Shown: positions 1 to 11,697, counted from the first letter of the stretch. The stretch is 64,000 nt of DNA from UBA1127 sp034422455 (GCA_034422455.1 DAOUJQ010000001.1:248001-312000), one strand, 5' to 3'. The notes: generated from the letters alone by a model not told the origin. A program made the numbers and translations.

Positions 1-1203
1 CGCGATTTCCGCTTCCTCTGGCTCGGCCAGATCTCCCAGGCGACTGCCCTCTGGATGGAGCAGATAGCCCGTCCGCTCCTGGTCCTGTCCGACCTCGTAG
101 GCGGGAACGCCGTCCACCTCGGGCTGGTCTTCGCGGCGCGGACGGTGCCGCAGCTGGTGGCGGGCCTCTTCGCCGGGGTCCTCGCCGACTGGTACGACCG
201 GCGGATCGTGCTGCTGTTCGCCAAGTCGGGGTCCGCGCTGGCGAACTTCGCGCTGGCCGCGCTGATCCTCTCCGGACAGATTGAGCTGTGGCACATCTAC
301 GTGCAGGCCTTCGCCAAGGGGTGCTTCAACGCCATCGACCAGCCGGCGCGGCAGTCGCTGATACCGAGCATCGTGCCGGCGCGGCGGCTGACCAACGCCA
401 TCGCGCTCAACAGCGCGTCGATGAACACCATGCGCATCGTGGGCGCGAGCGTCGCCGGACTGATGGTGGCGTTCGCGGGGTTCGGCGTGACGTTCCTCGT
501 CGCCGCGATCATCTTCCTGGGCGCCGTGTACTTCACGTACCGCTTGCGGGTCCCGCCGCACCAGCGGTCGCAGGAGAAGCGCACGGTGGGCAACGCATTC
601 GCGAGTTTCCGCGACGGGGTGGCCTTCGGCTGGTCGACGCCGTCGATCCGGTGGGTGCTGGCGCTGGCGATGGTCTACTTCATGTTCGGCATGTCGTACA
701 TGCAGGTATTCGCGCCGCTGTTCGCCAAGGATGTGCTGGAGATCGGCGAGCGCGGGTTCGGCTTCATGATGTCGCTCACGGGACTGGGCGGCGTCATCGG
801 GGCGCTGACGGTGGCGGGCTTCAACCCGCGCACCAACCGGGGCTACGCGATCATGGGCATCATGGGGACCTACGGGGTCATGCTGACGCTCTTCACGGCG
901 AGCACTTACGTCGGCTTCCTGCCGCTCTCCCTCGCGCTGGTCGCCTTCATCGGCATGTTCCAGACGCCGTTCAACTCGCTGGCGAACTCCGTGCTGCTGA
1001 ACTCGGCGCCGACGGACATGCGGGGCCGGGTGATGGCGCTCATCAGCATGGACCGGTCGGTGATCACCGTCGGCGCGACGCTGGCGGGGTTCCTCGCCCA
1101 CGCGATGGGCGTGCAGTACGCCCAGCTCCTCTTCGCGGGCGTGGTGCTCACGGCGGTCTTCCTGGCGCTGACGACGGTGCCCGCGTTCCGGCGGATCCAG
1201 TAG
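1..1203 (+). CDS. MFS transporter, 5' end outside window
   Basis: The reading frame is open from base 1, so the N-terminus lies to the left; about 400 residues are visible. It is a multi-pass membrane protein with repeated hydrophobic helices and the MFS-type inter-helix loop around residues 60-70 (GVLADWYDRR, the loop 2-3 motif), followed by a second half of similar layout. The look is that of the EntS/MFS_3 exporter branch, which exports siderophores, drugs or other small molecules. The substrate cannot be read from the sequence. The first ATG inside the frame (base 55) is internal to conserved sequence and is not the true start. A hairpin repeat follows the stop. Confidence 0.85.
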   Translation, partial: RDFRFLWLGQISQATALWMEQIARPLLVLSDLVGGNAVHLGLVFAARTVPQLVAGLFAGVLADWYDRRIVLLFAKSGSALANFALAALILSGQIELWHIYVQAFAKGCFNAIDQPARQSLIPSIVPARRLTNAIALNSASMNTMRIVGASVAGLMVAFAGFGVTFLVAAIIFLGAVYFTYRLRVPPHQRSQEKRTVGNAFASFRDGVAFGWSTPSIRWVLALAMVYFMFGMSYMQVFAPLFAKDVLEIGERGFGFMMSLTGLGGVIGALTVAGFNPRTNRGYAIMGIMGTYGVMLTLFTASTYVGFLPLSLALVAFIGMFQTPFNSLANSVLLNSAPTDMRGRVMALISMDRSVITVGATLAGFLAHAMGVQYAQLLFAGVVLTAVFLALTTVPAFRRIQ

Positions 1204-1220
1204 GGCTGCGGGGGCGGCCC

Positions 1221-1258
1221 CACCGTTCGTCCTGAGGGAAATCGAAGGATGAACGGTG
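1221..1258. repeat. Palindromic intergenic repeat / possible terminator
   Basis: Arms at 1221-1233 and 1246-1258 form a 13-bp stem with one G-T wobble around a 12-base loop. It directly follows the MFS stop and could end that transcript, but there is no T-run after it. The inner TCCTGAG...TCGAAGGA core recurs in related form near 11507-11524, so it also looks like a dispersed palindromic element. Confidence 0.6.
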
Positions 1259-1350
1259 GGTGACGGAGACCGTCCATGAGCGCTCAGTAACCCGCAGTGC
1301 CCCCGGACGTTTCCAGATGTAGAAGGAACGGTCAGCGAAAGGAGGGTCAC

Positions 1351-1527
1351 ATGCCGAACCTCACTCACGGCCCGACTATCAGGACCCGGCTCTTCCTGGG
1401 GCTCGCCGGACGGGACGCCCACCTGATCGACCCGAAGGACGTGGACGGCGACCACCGGTGCAAGGAGACCGAGAACGCCATTCAGAACACCCTGCGGATC
1501 ATGCGGGAGGCGCTGCCGTACACGTAG
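1351..1527 (+). CDS. Small hypothetical protein (58 aa)
   Basis: A short charged soluble protein of 58 residues, starting MPNLTHGPTIRTRLFLGLAG. The ATG at 1351 is chosen because a strong Shine-Dalgarno (AAAGGAGGG) lies six to ten bases upstream; a longer frame from 1297 has no such site. It contains no recognisable domain, signal peptide or membrane segment. It has one cysteine and an acidic middle (DPKDVDGDH). It converges on uvrA with nine bases between the stops. I do not recognise the family; the good ribosome site is the main reason for calling it real. Confidence 0.55.
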   Translation: MPNLTHGPTIRTRLFLGLAGRDAHLIDPKDVDGDHRCKETENAIQNTLRIMREALPYT

Positions 1528-1536
1528 GGGTGACGG

Positions 1537-4557
<3,021 letters not shown>

Positions 4558-4713
4558 AGACCCTTCAGCCCTCCGGCGTGCTCGTGTTTGAGCGTCGTCA
4601 TAGTACCCCTGCATTGTAGCACCGCAGCCGCGGGAATTGACGCGCGAACATTCCGCGATAACCCGGAAACCGCCGTGCCCTTGCGGTGGGAGTGGAATGC
4701 CCCCGCTGTGCTG

Positions 4714-4719
4714 TATAAT
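4714..4719 (+). promoter_or_regulatory. -10 box (TATAAT) upstream of the stress-protein pair
   Basis: A perfect TATAAT lies 36 bases before the ATG at 4755. No good -35 stands 16-18 bases upstream, so the promoter is a partial match only. Confidence 0.4.
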
Positions 4720-4754
4720 GGCGCGAACCCAACCCGGCGCTTGGAGGCAGCACC

Positions 4755-5684
4755 ATGTTCAGACGCATTCTGACGCCCCTGGACGGTTCGACGTTGTCCG
4801 AGGGCATCCTCCCGTACGTGAGGACCCTGGCGCCGGCGCTCGGCGCGAGGGTTGATCTGCTGCGGACGTACCAGGACCTGACCTTTGAGCTTGGCGCGCA
4901 GGACGAGGGAGACATCGCGTCCGTCATGTCCGCGCTGGAGCCCGTGGCGGCCCGGCTCCACCAGGAGGCGGAGAGCTACCTCAACCGCGTTGCCGCGGGT
5001 TTCCAGGAGCTGGGCGTCCTGACGACCGTCAGCGTCCGCTCCGGCCCCACCGCCGTGCACATCGTGAACGAGGCCGAGGAGGTGGACGGCACGCTGGTCG
5101 CCATGTCCACCCACGGCCGGACGGGCCTCGGCCGCTGGATCATGGGCAGCGTAACGGACAGGGTGTTGCACACCACCATGGCGCCGCTTCTCGTGGTGCA
5201 CCCGGAGCGAGGCGCGCCTCCCGGCGAGAGCACGGCGGCCATAACAACGCTGATCGTGCCGCTGGACGGGTCCGAGCTTGCGGAGACCGTGCTGCCGATT
5301 GCCCTGGAAGTGGCGAAGGCGACCGGCGCGGGCGTCACGCTGGCCCGCACCGTCGGCGTCCCGTCCGGTTACTACACCGAGGGCGACGAGGCCTCGCCCC
5401 TGGGTGTAGGCATCGTGGGGCAGATGGAAGACGAGGCCGAAGTGTACCTCGGCATACATGCTGCGGCGCTTCGCAGGGGCGGCGTCGAGCGGGTGCGCAC
5501 CCACGTCTCACGGGGGACGCCCGCGGTGGAGATCGAGGAGCTGGCGAGGGAGACGCCGGACAGCATGATCATCGCGTGCACGCACGGGCGCAGCGGCGTG
5601 GGCCGCACGGTGCTGGGCAGCGTGATCGACAGGTTGGCGCGGCACTCGGGGCATCCGGCCCTCATCGTCCGCGCTCCGCACTAA
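4755..5684 (+). CDS. Tandem-domain universal stress protein
   Basis: A 309-residue cytosolic protein made of two Usp (UspA) domains, roughly residues 1-150 and 160-309. Each ends with the ATP-binding G-2x-G-9x-G(S/T) pattern: GRTGLGRWIMGS in the first half and GRSGVGRTVLGS in the second. Family members bind ATP and modulate stress tolerance, but the exact role is not predictable. The start has a GGAGG site nine bases upstream. The next gene is a close paralogue only 17 bases downstream, so the pair is likely a recent duplication and one transcript. Confidence 0.93.
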   Translation: MFRRILTPLDGSTLSEGILPYVRTLAPALGARVDLLRTYQDLTFELGAQDEGDIASVMSALEPVAARLHQEAESYLNRVAAGFQELGVLTTVSVRSGPTAVHIVNEAEEVDGTLVAMSTHGRTGLGRWIMGSVTDRVLHTTMAPLLVVHPERGAPPGESTAAITTLIVPLDGSELAETVLPIALEVAKATGAGVTLARTVGVPSGYYTEGDEASPLGVGIVGQMEDEAEVYLGIHAAALRRGGVERVRTHVSRGTPAVEIEELARETPDSMIIACTHGRSGVGRTVLGSVIDRLARHSGHPALIVRAPH

Positions 5685-5701
5685 ACAGGGAGGGGAAGTG
5701 G

Positions 5702-6604
5702 ATGTTCACGCGGATATTGACGCCTCTTGACGGTTCGGAGCTTTCCGAGATGATTCTGCCCTACGTCAAGACGTTGGCGTTGGGCCTGGGCGCGCAGGTG
5801 GTATTGCTGCGGGTCTACCAGGACCTCAAGTACGAGATTACCTCTGACGAGGACGCGGACGACAACTCGATCATGGATGCGCTGGACCCCCTGGCGCAGC
5901 ACATGCAGCGGCAGGCGGTGCGCTACATGGAGCCGGTGGCCGAGGGACTGCGGGAGCTCGGCATTTCAACGGCCATCGAGGTGCGCTCCGGATCTCCGGC
6001 CGAGCACATCGTCGCCGAGGCTGAGCGCGTCGAGAACACCCTTGTAGCCATGTCGACGAATGGACGGACGGGCATCGGGCGGTGGGTCATGGGCAGCGTG
6101 ACGGACCGCGTGCTGCACACGACCATGACGCCGCTGTTGGTCGTGCACCCGGAACAGGGGTCGCCGTCCGTGGAGAGCACCGCGGCCATCAGGACGCTCA
6201 TCGTGCCGCTGGACGGCTCGGACCTTGCGGAGACGGTGCTGCCCGTCGCCGGTGCGATGGCGGAGGGCCTGAACGCGGACGTGCTGCTGACGATCACCGT
6301 GACCGCCGCCTCCGGGAGCGACGAGGCGTCAGCTGTCGGCCGGCAAATGGAGGAGGCAAAGGAATACCTTGCCCGGCAGGCCTCCGCGCTCCACAGCGCC
6401 GGCCTTGCCCGTGTCCACACGACGGTTTCGCAGGGACGGCCGCAGGACGAGATCGAGCGGACGGCGCGCAACACGCCGGACAGCATGATCATCGCGTGCA
6501 CACACGGGCGCAGCGGCGTGGGCCGAACGGTGCTGGGCAGCGTGACCGACCGGCTGGCGCGCCACTCGGGGGAGCCGGCGCTCATCATCCGGGCGCGGAC
6601 GTAG
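5702..6604 (+). CDS. Tandem-domain universal stress protein (paralogue)
   Basis: A 300-residue protein with two Usp domains, very similar to its upstream neighbour in the nucleotide-binding segments (GRTGIGRWVMGS and GRSGVGRTVLGS) and diverged between them. The ATG at 5702 is preceded by AGGGGAAG; the frame is open farther upstream but only inside the previous gene. It converges on selD with ten bases between the stops. The main differences from its partner are an acidic patch (SDEDADDNS) and a shorter linker before the last strand. A tandem duplication is the simplest origin. Confidence 0.92.
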   Translation: MFTRILTPLDGSELSEMILPYVKTLALGLGAQVVLLRVYQDLKYEITSDEDADDNSIMDALDPLAQHMQRQAVRYMEPVAEGLRELGISTAIEVRSGSPAEHIVAEAERVENTLVAMSTNGRTGIGRWVMGSVTDRVLHTTMTPLLVVHPEQGSPSVESTAAIRTLIVPLDGSDLAETVLPVAGAMAEGLNADVLLTITVTAASGSDEASAVGRQMEEAKEYLARQASALHSAGLARVHTTVSQGRPQDEIERTARNTPDSMIIACTHGRSGVGRTVLGSVTDRLARHSGEPALIIRART

Positions 6605-6614
6605 GGGCGGGAGA

Positions 6615-7658
6615 CTAGCTGACGACCTCGATGTAGGTGTCGCGGGACTGCACCATCTCGCCGATGCGCCAGCCCTGCACGCCGTGGGCGCTGAGGGCGT
6701 TCATGAGGCCGCCGGCGCGGGAGCTTGACACCGCCATGAGCAGGCCGCCGGAGGTCTGGGCGTCGCAGAGGAGGAGCTTGGCCTCGTCGGAGACGCCGTC
6801 GCCCCAGTGGACCACTTCGTTGGCCGACTCCAGGTTGCGGCGGGTGCCGCCGGGAACGACGTCTTTGGCCAGCAGGTCCCACGCGCCGTCAAGGACGGGA
6901 ACGTCGCTGAGCTTGATCCGGGCCGCGACTCCGCTGCCCGCCGCCATGCCGCGCAGATGGCCGATGAGGCCGAACCCCGTAACGTCGGTGCAGGCGTTCA
7001 CGCGGGCGTCGTGCATGGCCTCTCCGGCGGCGTAGTTCAGCGTCGCCATCTGCTCGACGGCCGCATCCAGCGCCGCCTCCGGCGCCAGTCCCGCCTTCGC
7101 CCCCGTCGTGATGATGCCGGTGCCAATCGGCTTCGTGAGCACAAGCACGTCCCCGGCCTTTGCGCCGGCGTTGGTGATGTGGTCGCCGGGGCGGATGATG
7201 CCGGTCACGGCCAGGCCGTACTTCGGCTCGGCGTCGTCGACCGTGTGTCCGCCGGCGATGATGACGTGGGCCTCCGCGGCCTTCTCGTAGCCGCCCTTGA
7301 GGACGTCCACGAGGATCTGCTTGTCCATGGACGCGGGGAACCCGACGATGTTCAGGGCGATGATCGGCCTGCCGCCCATGGCGTACACGTCGCTGAGGGA
7401 GTTGGCGACGGCGATTGCGCCAAAGGCGTACGGGTCATCCACGATGGGCGGGAAGAAGTCCACCGTCTGGATGATGGCCAGGTCTTCCGTGAGGCGGTAC
7501 ACGGCCGCATCGTCGCCCGTCTCCGTCCCCACAATCAGGTCGGGGTCGGAAAAGTGCGGAAGCTGGCTCAGCACGTAGCCCAGATCCTCCGGGCTGAACT
7601 TGGCCGCTCAGCCTGCGCAGTGCGCAAGCTCAGTCAGCCTGACCTGGCCCTGTGTCAT
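6615..7658 (-). CDS. selD: Selenide, water dikinase with in-frame UGA (Sec)
   Basis: SelD makes selenophosphate from selenide and ATP, the donor for selenocysteine tRNA and for selenouridine. The clear body begins after a TGA at 7608-7610, but upstream, in the same frame, the 16 residues from ATG 7658 read MTQGQVRLTELAHCAG. This aligns residue by residue with the E. coli SelD N-terminus: R7, L8, T9, H13, A15, G16, catalytic position 17 and Lys20. The TGA falls exactly on position 17, which is Cys in E. coli and Sec in many SelD proteins. The product would be 347 residues. Further family motifs are GDDAAVYRL and GGHTVDD. GGGGGAGCA before the ATG supplies a ribosome site. A TATAAT lies at 7719-7724 on this strand. 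Confidence 0.93.
7577..7610 (-). promoter_or_regulatory. SECIS-like hairpin after the selD UGA codon
   Basis: The UGA codon is 7608-7610. Twelve bases further, AGCCC (7595-7591) pairs with GGGCU (7581-7577) around the loop GGAGGAUCU. Bacterial SECIS elements place a small stem with a G-containing loop at this distance from the UGA, where SelB binds; the E. coli fdhF loop is AGGUCU, which is similar. The pairing is visible; the function is inferred. Confidence 0.65.
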
Positions 7659-7745
7659 TGCTCCCCCTTGGCGCCTGCAGTGAAATGCCCGTGTCGCAGT
7701 TGGTCAATGGTTGACGGCATTATAGCAGCGCGGGTGGTAACGCGG

Positions 7746-9812
7746 CTACGCGGCACCGGGGCTGAGACGCAACGTGTAGTTCCTGGGCTGCGTCGTGTGC
7801 CGGGTGAGCGACGTCACGATCGTCGTCACCGAGGCTCCCGGCAGCAGCGGCTCCAGCCGCAGGCTGCCGGAGTTTGTCTCGTCGAGCGTGAGGCTGGAGA
7901 CGGTGATGCCGCCGTCGCCCTTGTCGATGACGACGCGCACGCCGAAGCGCTGGCGGAGGATGTTGTTGGTGCGCACGAACCCCTCGGCCGACCAGTCGCC
8001 GTCAGCCTCCGCGTCGTCGAAGAAGCCGGCTTCCGGCACCGCTATGTCGTCGATGCAGGCGCCGTCCAGGCTGATTGCGGTGTCCAGGACCTGCTCGAAC
8101 GAGACCAGCGCCTCACCACCGGCAAACGCGGACAGGTCCATGCGCTCCTCGACCCAGCCCCGGCTCTGGCCCGTGATGCCGGGGCCGTAGGTGGCGCCCA
8201 GGGGGTCCTCCGTCACGGTGCGTTCCCCCGCGAGGACCTGCCACGTCTCGCCTCCGTCTTCAGAGGCGGTGACGTAGAGGTAGTCCCACAGCTCCTCCAG
8301 GTTGTGCCAGATGCGGAACGTCAGCGTCGCAGAGGAGACCTGCGACAGGTCAAACGAGCGGGTGAGCCGGGAGTGGGATGAGTCTCCCCTGTTGCTCCAC
8401 CAGCAGGCTGAACCGCTGTACGGCGTCGTGTTCAGTATGGACGTCAGGGTGTCGCCCTCGAAGTGGAGGACGCCGCCCTGCTGCGGCACGTCCACCGCCA
8501 CGTAGTCCGCGGCAAAGGGCGCGATGGAGTCGCTGAATACATCGTCGGGCGCGAGGGTGTGGCGCGGCGAGAGCAGCGCCAGCGTCGAGGCATCGGCGTA
8601 GCCGTGGGGCATGTCGCCCCTGCCGCCGAGCAGGTTCGCGACGGCCCAGTCCTGGAATACCTCGGCAAAGGTCTCGGCGTGTCCGGCGGCCTCCAGGTAG
8701 GCTTCTATGCCGTCAATGCCCGCTTCCGGGCGGGCGACGAGCCTGGCCAGCTCGCCCATGCCGTAACGCTGCGTGAAGTAGCTGAAGAAGAGGTTGGCCG
8801 CTGCGTAGTGCCGGCCCAGTCCCTCCGTGTGCGCGGGCCAGTTGGTCAGCGACACCTCCCGGCGGAAGCCCGGCGGGGCAATGTTGGGCCTGCGCGCGAC
8901 GAGACCCGACGTGACCTCCGCGATGCCCTCATTGACCCAGGTGTACTCCACCGGGTCCGCCTGATGGTGCAACAGGTGCTGGAACTCATGTCCCGCGAGG
9001 CTGCCGAATGCTTCCAGACCCGCCCGGACGATGTTGGAGTCCAGGTACAGAATGGGCCTGCTGTTGCTGTAGGGATAGACACCGCTGGTGTAGTAGTCGC
9101 TGGGGGCGAAGTACCCCGCGGCGCCGCTGAGGGGCGCTATGAGCATCGTCGTTGGGGCGCCGATACCGGTCGCCGACGGTTCCGGCACGTAGCCCAGCGT
9201 CGCCTGTGCGACCACGGGGTAGACGCGCTCCTCGAAGTGGGACGCCAGCGCCTCTATCTGGGGCAGGCGGCCGCGGTTGGCGTCGGCCGTGTACCACAGG
9301 GCGTGGGGCGTCACGAGCTGCAGGGTGGCGCTGACGCTTTCGACGCGCAGGCGGGTCAGGTCGATGAGCCAGAACTCGTCCGTTCTGCCGACGTCCTCAG
9401 CGGTGAGGACGGGCGCCTCCGCGAGACGGGCTTCCTGCCCCGGACGAAAGCGCCGGGCCAGGGCGATCAGATCGCTGGGCGGCGGCGGGGCGATGTGTGC
9501 CGGAAACGGCGCGACGGATGACGGGGACTCCGGTGAAAGGGACGGCTTGGTGGTGGGGACGGGTGTGCTGCCGCCATCGGAGCCGGATAGACCGGTGACG
9601 CCTCGCTCCACCGGCGTGTCCGCAGACGGCGGCGGGACGGCGTCGGGCGTTGGGGCGGGGATGGCGGTTGGCGGGGCGGGGAGCGGGGCCTGCCGTGATT
9701 GCGGTTCGCCCGGGTCGCACGATGCGGCGGCCGCAAGGAGCATCGCCGCCGCCAGCGCCAGGGCGCCGCGGCGGAAAGCTGACCAGGCAACTGCCGGATT
9801 TCGGGATTCCAT
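7746..9812 (-). CDS. Secreted zinc metallopeptidase-like lipoprotein
   Basis: A 688-residue predicted lipoprotein. A signal peptide ends at a lipobox (AAS-C32), followed by a long Pro/Thr/Ser linker that would span the wall. A peptidase-like domain carries HEFQH at residues 275-279 and NEGIAE at 294-299, the HExxH plus downstream Glu pattern of gluzincin metallopeptidases. The C-terminal part (about 440-600) holds a CWWSNRGD...CIDDI segment with W/D-rich strands, like the beta-sandwich domains of M6 immune-inhibitor-A peptidases. It probably degrades extracellular protein. The HExxH is intact, so activity is plausible. selD lies 87 bases downstream on the same strand. The exact peptidase family is uncertain. 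Confidence 0.8.
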   Translation of the reverse strand: MESRNPAVAWSAFRRGALALAAAMLLAAAASCDPGEPQSRQAPLPAPPTAIPAPTPDAVPPPSADTPVERGVTGLSGSDGGSTPVPTTKPSLSPESPSSVAPFPAHIAPPPPSDLIALARRFRPGQEARLAEAPVLTAEDVGRTDEFWLIDLTRLRVESVSATLQLVTPHALWYTADANRGRLPQIEALASHFEERVYPVVAQATLGYVPEPSATGIGAPTTMLIAPLSGAAGYFAPSDYYTSGVYPYSNSRPILYLDSNIVRAGLEAFGSLAGHEFQHLLHHQADPVEYTWVNEGIAEVTSGLVARRPNIAPPGFRREVSLTNWPAHTEGLGRHYAAANLFFSYFTQRYGMGELARLVARPEAGIDGIEAYLEAAGHAETFAEVFQDWAVANLLGGRGDMPHGYADASTLALLSPRHTLAPDDVFSDSIAPFAADYVAVDVPQQGGVLHFEGDTLTSILNTTPYSGSACWWSNRGDSSHSRLTRSFDLSQVSSATLTFRIWHNLEELWDYLYVTASEDGGETWQVLAGERTVTEDPLGATYGPGITGQSRGWVEERMDLSAFAGGEALVSFEQVLDTAISLDGACIDDIAVPEAGFFDDAEADGDWSAEGFVRTNNILRQRFGVRVVIDKGDGGITVSSLTLDETNSGSLRLEPLLPGASVTTIVTSLTRHTTQPRNYTLRLSPGAA

Positions 9813-9938
9813 GCGGCACCTGTGGACCCTTCCTATTTCTAGGGTATCACAGGTTGAATGGCGCTACGGATTTCGGCGACTCTCGACGATGTGCGCACCG
9901 AATTGCGCGGACGCATTGCGGTCTGTGCTCGCCTTCGC

Positions 9939-10841
9939 CTAGACCCCGGCCAAGGCGAGCTGCTGCGCTTGCGGAGGCAGCTGCCACCAGTCGTAGCGGC
10001 GGTCCTTCAGCCCGTGCTCGTCCGTGAGCTCGGCGACGCGGTCCGTTATGTCCCGCTGGAGGGTCCTGGGCGCGTAGCTCTCCGTGTAGAGCCGCTGGTA
10101 CGCCGAGTGCAGGCGCGGGTGCTGCTCGGCAAGGTAGGACATGAAGTGCTCCCGGGTCCCCGGTTGGAGGTGGAGGACCTGGGGGATGAGGAAGTGCGCG
10201 CCGTGCGAGGCGGCGGCTTCCACCACGGCGGCAAGCTCCTCCTGGTCGTCCGTGATGCCGGGAACGACGGGCGCGAGCAGGACGCCGGTGCGCACGCCGG
10301 CGGCCGACAGCCGCTCCATCACCTGCAACCGCCGCCGCGGCGGAGGCGTGCCGGGCTCCAGCTCCCGCCAGAGGTCGGCGTTCATCGTGGTGACGCTGAA
10401 GCAGACGGACGCGCCCGCGGCGCTGGCCGCGTGGCTGAGGACGTCGACGTCGCGCTGGACGAGGGTGCCCTTGGTGACGATCTGGAAGGGCGTGCGCCGC
10501 TCGGCCAACGCCTCCAGGCAGCCCCGCGTGAGGCGTCGTCGACCCTCGATGGGCTGGTAGGGGTCGGTGGCGGTGCCGATGGCGACAAGCTCGCGGCGCC
10601 AGGAAGGGCGGGAGAGGTCATGCCGCAGCCGCTCCACGATGTTGGTCTTGACGAAGACGAGGCCGGAGAAGTCATTGCCGGGGTCGAGGTCGGCGAAGGC
10701 GTTGTACCGCCGCGCGAAGCAGTAGTGGCAGCCGTGGACGCAGCCACGGTAGGGGTTCAACGACCAGCTGAAGCCCATGCCCCGCACGCGGTTGAGCGCG
10801 CTCTGGCATTCGGTTTCCACGTACTGGATGGCACGGGACAT
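9939..10841 (-). CDS. Radical SAM protein, Rv2578c/SplB-like family
   Basis: A 300-residue soluble protein whose N-terminus has the radical SAM cluster motif C34-x3-C38-x2-C41 (GCVHGCHYC), preceded by the family hallmark NPYRGC and followed by ARRYN. These features match the Rv2578c/PA0069 family, which is related to spore photoproduct lyase; its substrate is unknown. The ATG at 10841 has a strong GGGAGGGG site. The gene stands alone between the peptidase gene and a repeat-rich gap. An inverted repeat with an embedded TTGACA lies just upstream (10875-10903) and may control it. Confidence 0.88.
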   Translation of the reverse strand: MSRAIQYVETECQSALNRVRGMGFSWSLNPYRGCVHGCHYCFARRYNAFADLDPGNDFSGLVFVKTNIVERLRHDLSRPSWRRELVAIGTATDPYQPIEGRRRLTRGCLEALAERRTPFQIVTKGTLVQRDVDVLSHAASAAGASVCFSVTTMNADLWRELEPGTPPPRRRLQVMERLSAAGVRTGVLLAPVVPGITDDQEELAAVVEAAASHGAHFLIPQVLHLQPGTREHFMSYLAEQHPRLHSAYQRLYTESYAPRTLQRDITDRVAELTDEHGLKDRRYDWWQLPPQAQQLALAGV

Positions 10842-10874
10842 GGGCCCCTCCCTCGCTGATGAGGAGAGGGTAAC

Positions 10875-10903
10875 TTAGGATAAATGTTCTTGTCAAGTCC
10901 TAA
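10875..10903 (-). promoter_or_regulatory. Inverted repeat with -35-like box upstream of radical SAM gene
   Basis: TTAGGA (10875-10880) and TCCTAA (10898-10903) are perfect inverted 6-mers. On the minus strand a TTGACA (10896-10891) sits inside the element, with TATCCT nearby. The layout suggests an operator overlapping a promoter; the -10 spacing is not ideal. Confidence 0.4.
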
Positions 10904-10943
10904 ACAAGGGCAAACGTTGGGGTGGGGTTGTTTTCGCCGCTTT

Positions 10944-11007
10944 CGTAGCTGGGCGGGAATTGATTTGTTTTTCGTGTTGTAGCTGATTTGGCACGTTGCA
11001 GATACAA
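10944..11007 (+). repeat. 64-bp direct repeat, copy 1
   Basis: This copy begins CGTAGCTG and ends with GGCACGTTGCAGATACAA. Copy 2 at 11195-11257 matches it closely, with a few substitutions and one indel, at a 250-base period. The 3' half is the best conserved. The function is unknown. Confidence 0.75.
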
Positions 11008-11194
11008 AGCGAGAATTTTTCCATGTGGGGGGAACAATTCCCCGTCGCCGGACGCCGAGGCATCGTGGAGGGTGATTCTGGGTGCAGTGCGGTCATCACG
11101 GGGACAGGGTAGGGGAAGGGGAGGGATCGCCGAAAGGGACGCGTGGCAGGGTGCGGTGCACGTGCGGTATGGGGGCGAATTTTCCCGCGACCGG

Positions 11195-11257
11195 CGTAGC
11201 TGCGGGGATTCGTCTTGCTTTTCGTGTTGAAGCTGAGTTGGCACGTTGCAGATACAA
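11195..11257 (+). repeat. 64-bp direct repeat, copy 2
   Basis: This is the second copy of the repeat at 10944-11007. It shares CGTAGCTG at the start, TTTTCGTGTTG in the middle and GGCACGTTGCAGATACAA at the end. The DNA on either side of the two copies differs. Confidence 0.75.
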
Positions 11258-11436
11258 GACGGATATTACCCGAGGGGAAGCGAATCCCGGCGGGCGTGCG
11301 CCCCCCACCCCAAGCCCTCCCCCACGAGGGGGAGGGGGAAATGGCGCCGGGGTTGTGGTGTTGTGGTGGCGGTGCATGGGGCGAGGGTAGCGGGGCGGAC
11401 GGCGTTCGCGCGAGGGGGTGGTGGCAGGAGGGTGGG

Positions 11437-11486
11437 GGTCACCCCGCCCGGCCCCGCCCCTCTGGGTTTCCCCGCCTACGCGGGGA
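11437..11486 (+). repeat. REP-like element: 32-bp head plus hairpin, copy 1
   Basis: Bases 11437-11468 are identical to 11650-11681. Directly after them, TCCCCGC (11469-11475) pairs with GCGGGGA (11480-11486) across a CTAC loop. Copy 2 has the same head followed by a different but equally perfect hairpin. Confidence 0.75.
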
Positions 11487-11649
11487 CAGGCTCTGCCTGC
11501 GCAGGACCCTTCGACAAGCTCAGGGCAATCGGAGGGGGACCAGGTATGCGGATGCCGTTGGGCGCGGGGTTTCTGGATACCGGCCCCGTATCGGGGTACG
11601 GGGGGGACCATGCGCCGGTATGAGCGTTGGGTCGGTGAGCGTGGGCGGC

Positions 11650-11697
11650 GGTCACCCCGCCCGGCCCCGCCCCTCTGGGTTCCTGCCTGCGCAGGAA
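11650..11697 (+). repeat. REP-like element: 32-bp head plus hairpin, copy 2
   Basis: A 32-bp head identical to copy 1 is followed by TTCCTGC (11680-11686) pairing with GCAGGAA (11691-11697) across a CTGC loop. The stem sequence differs from copy 1 while pairing is kept, which points to selection on structure. Confidence 0.75.

Noticed and set aside
4558..4714. LexA (SOS) box in front of uvrA
   Set aside because: CGAACATTCCGCG near 4646 resembles a half-site only; the second half GTTCG is missing.
7574..7610. selD as a broken gene or with a GTG start after the TGA
   Set aside because: The in-frame conserved N-terminus, the exact position of the TGA on residue 17 and the hairpin behind it fit selenocysteine better than a nonsense mutation or truncation.
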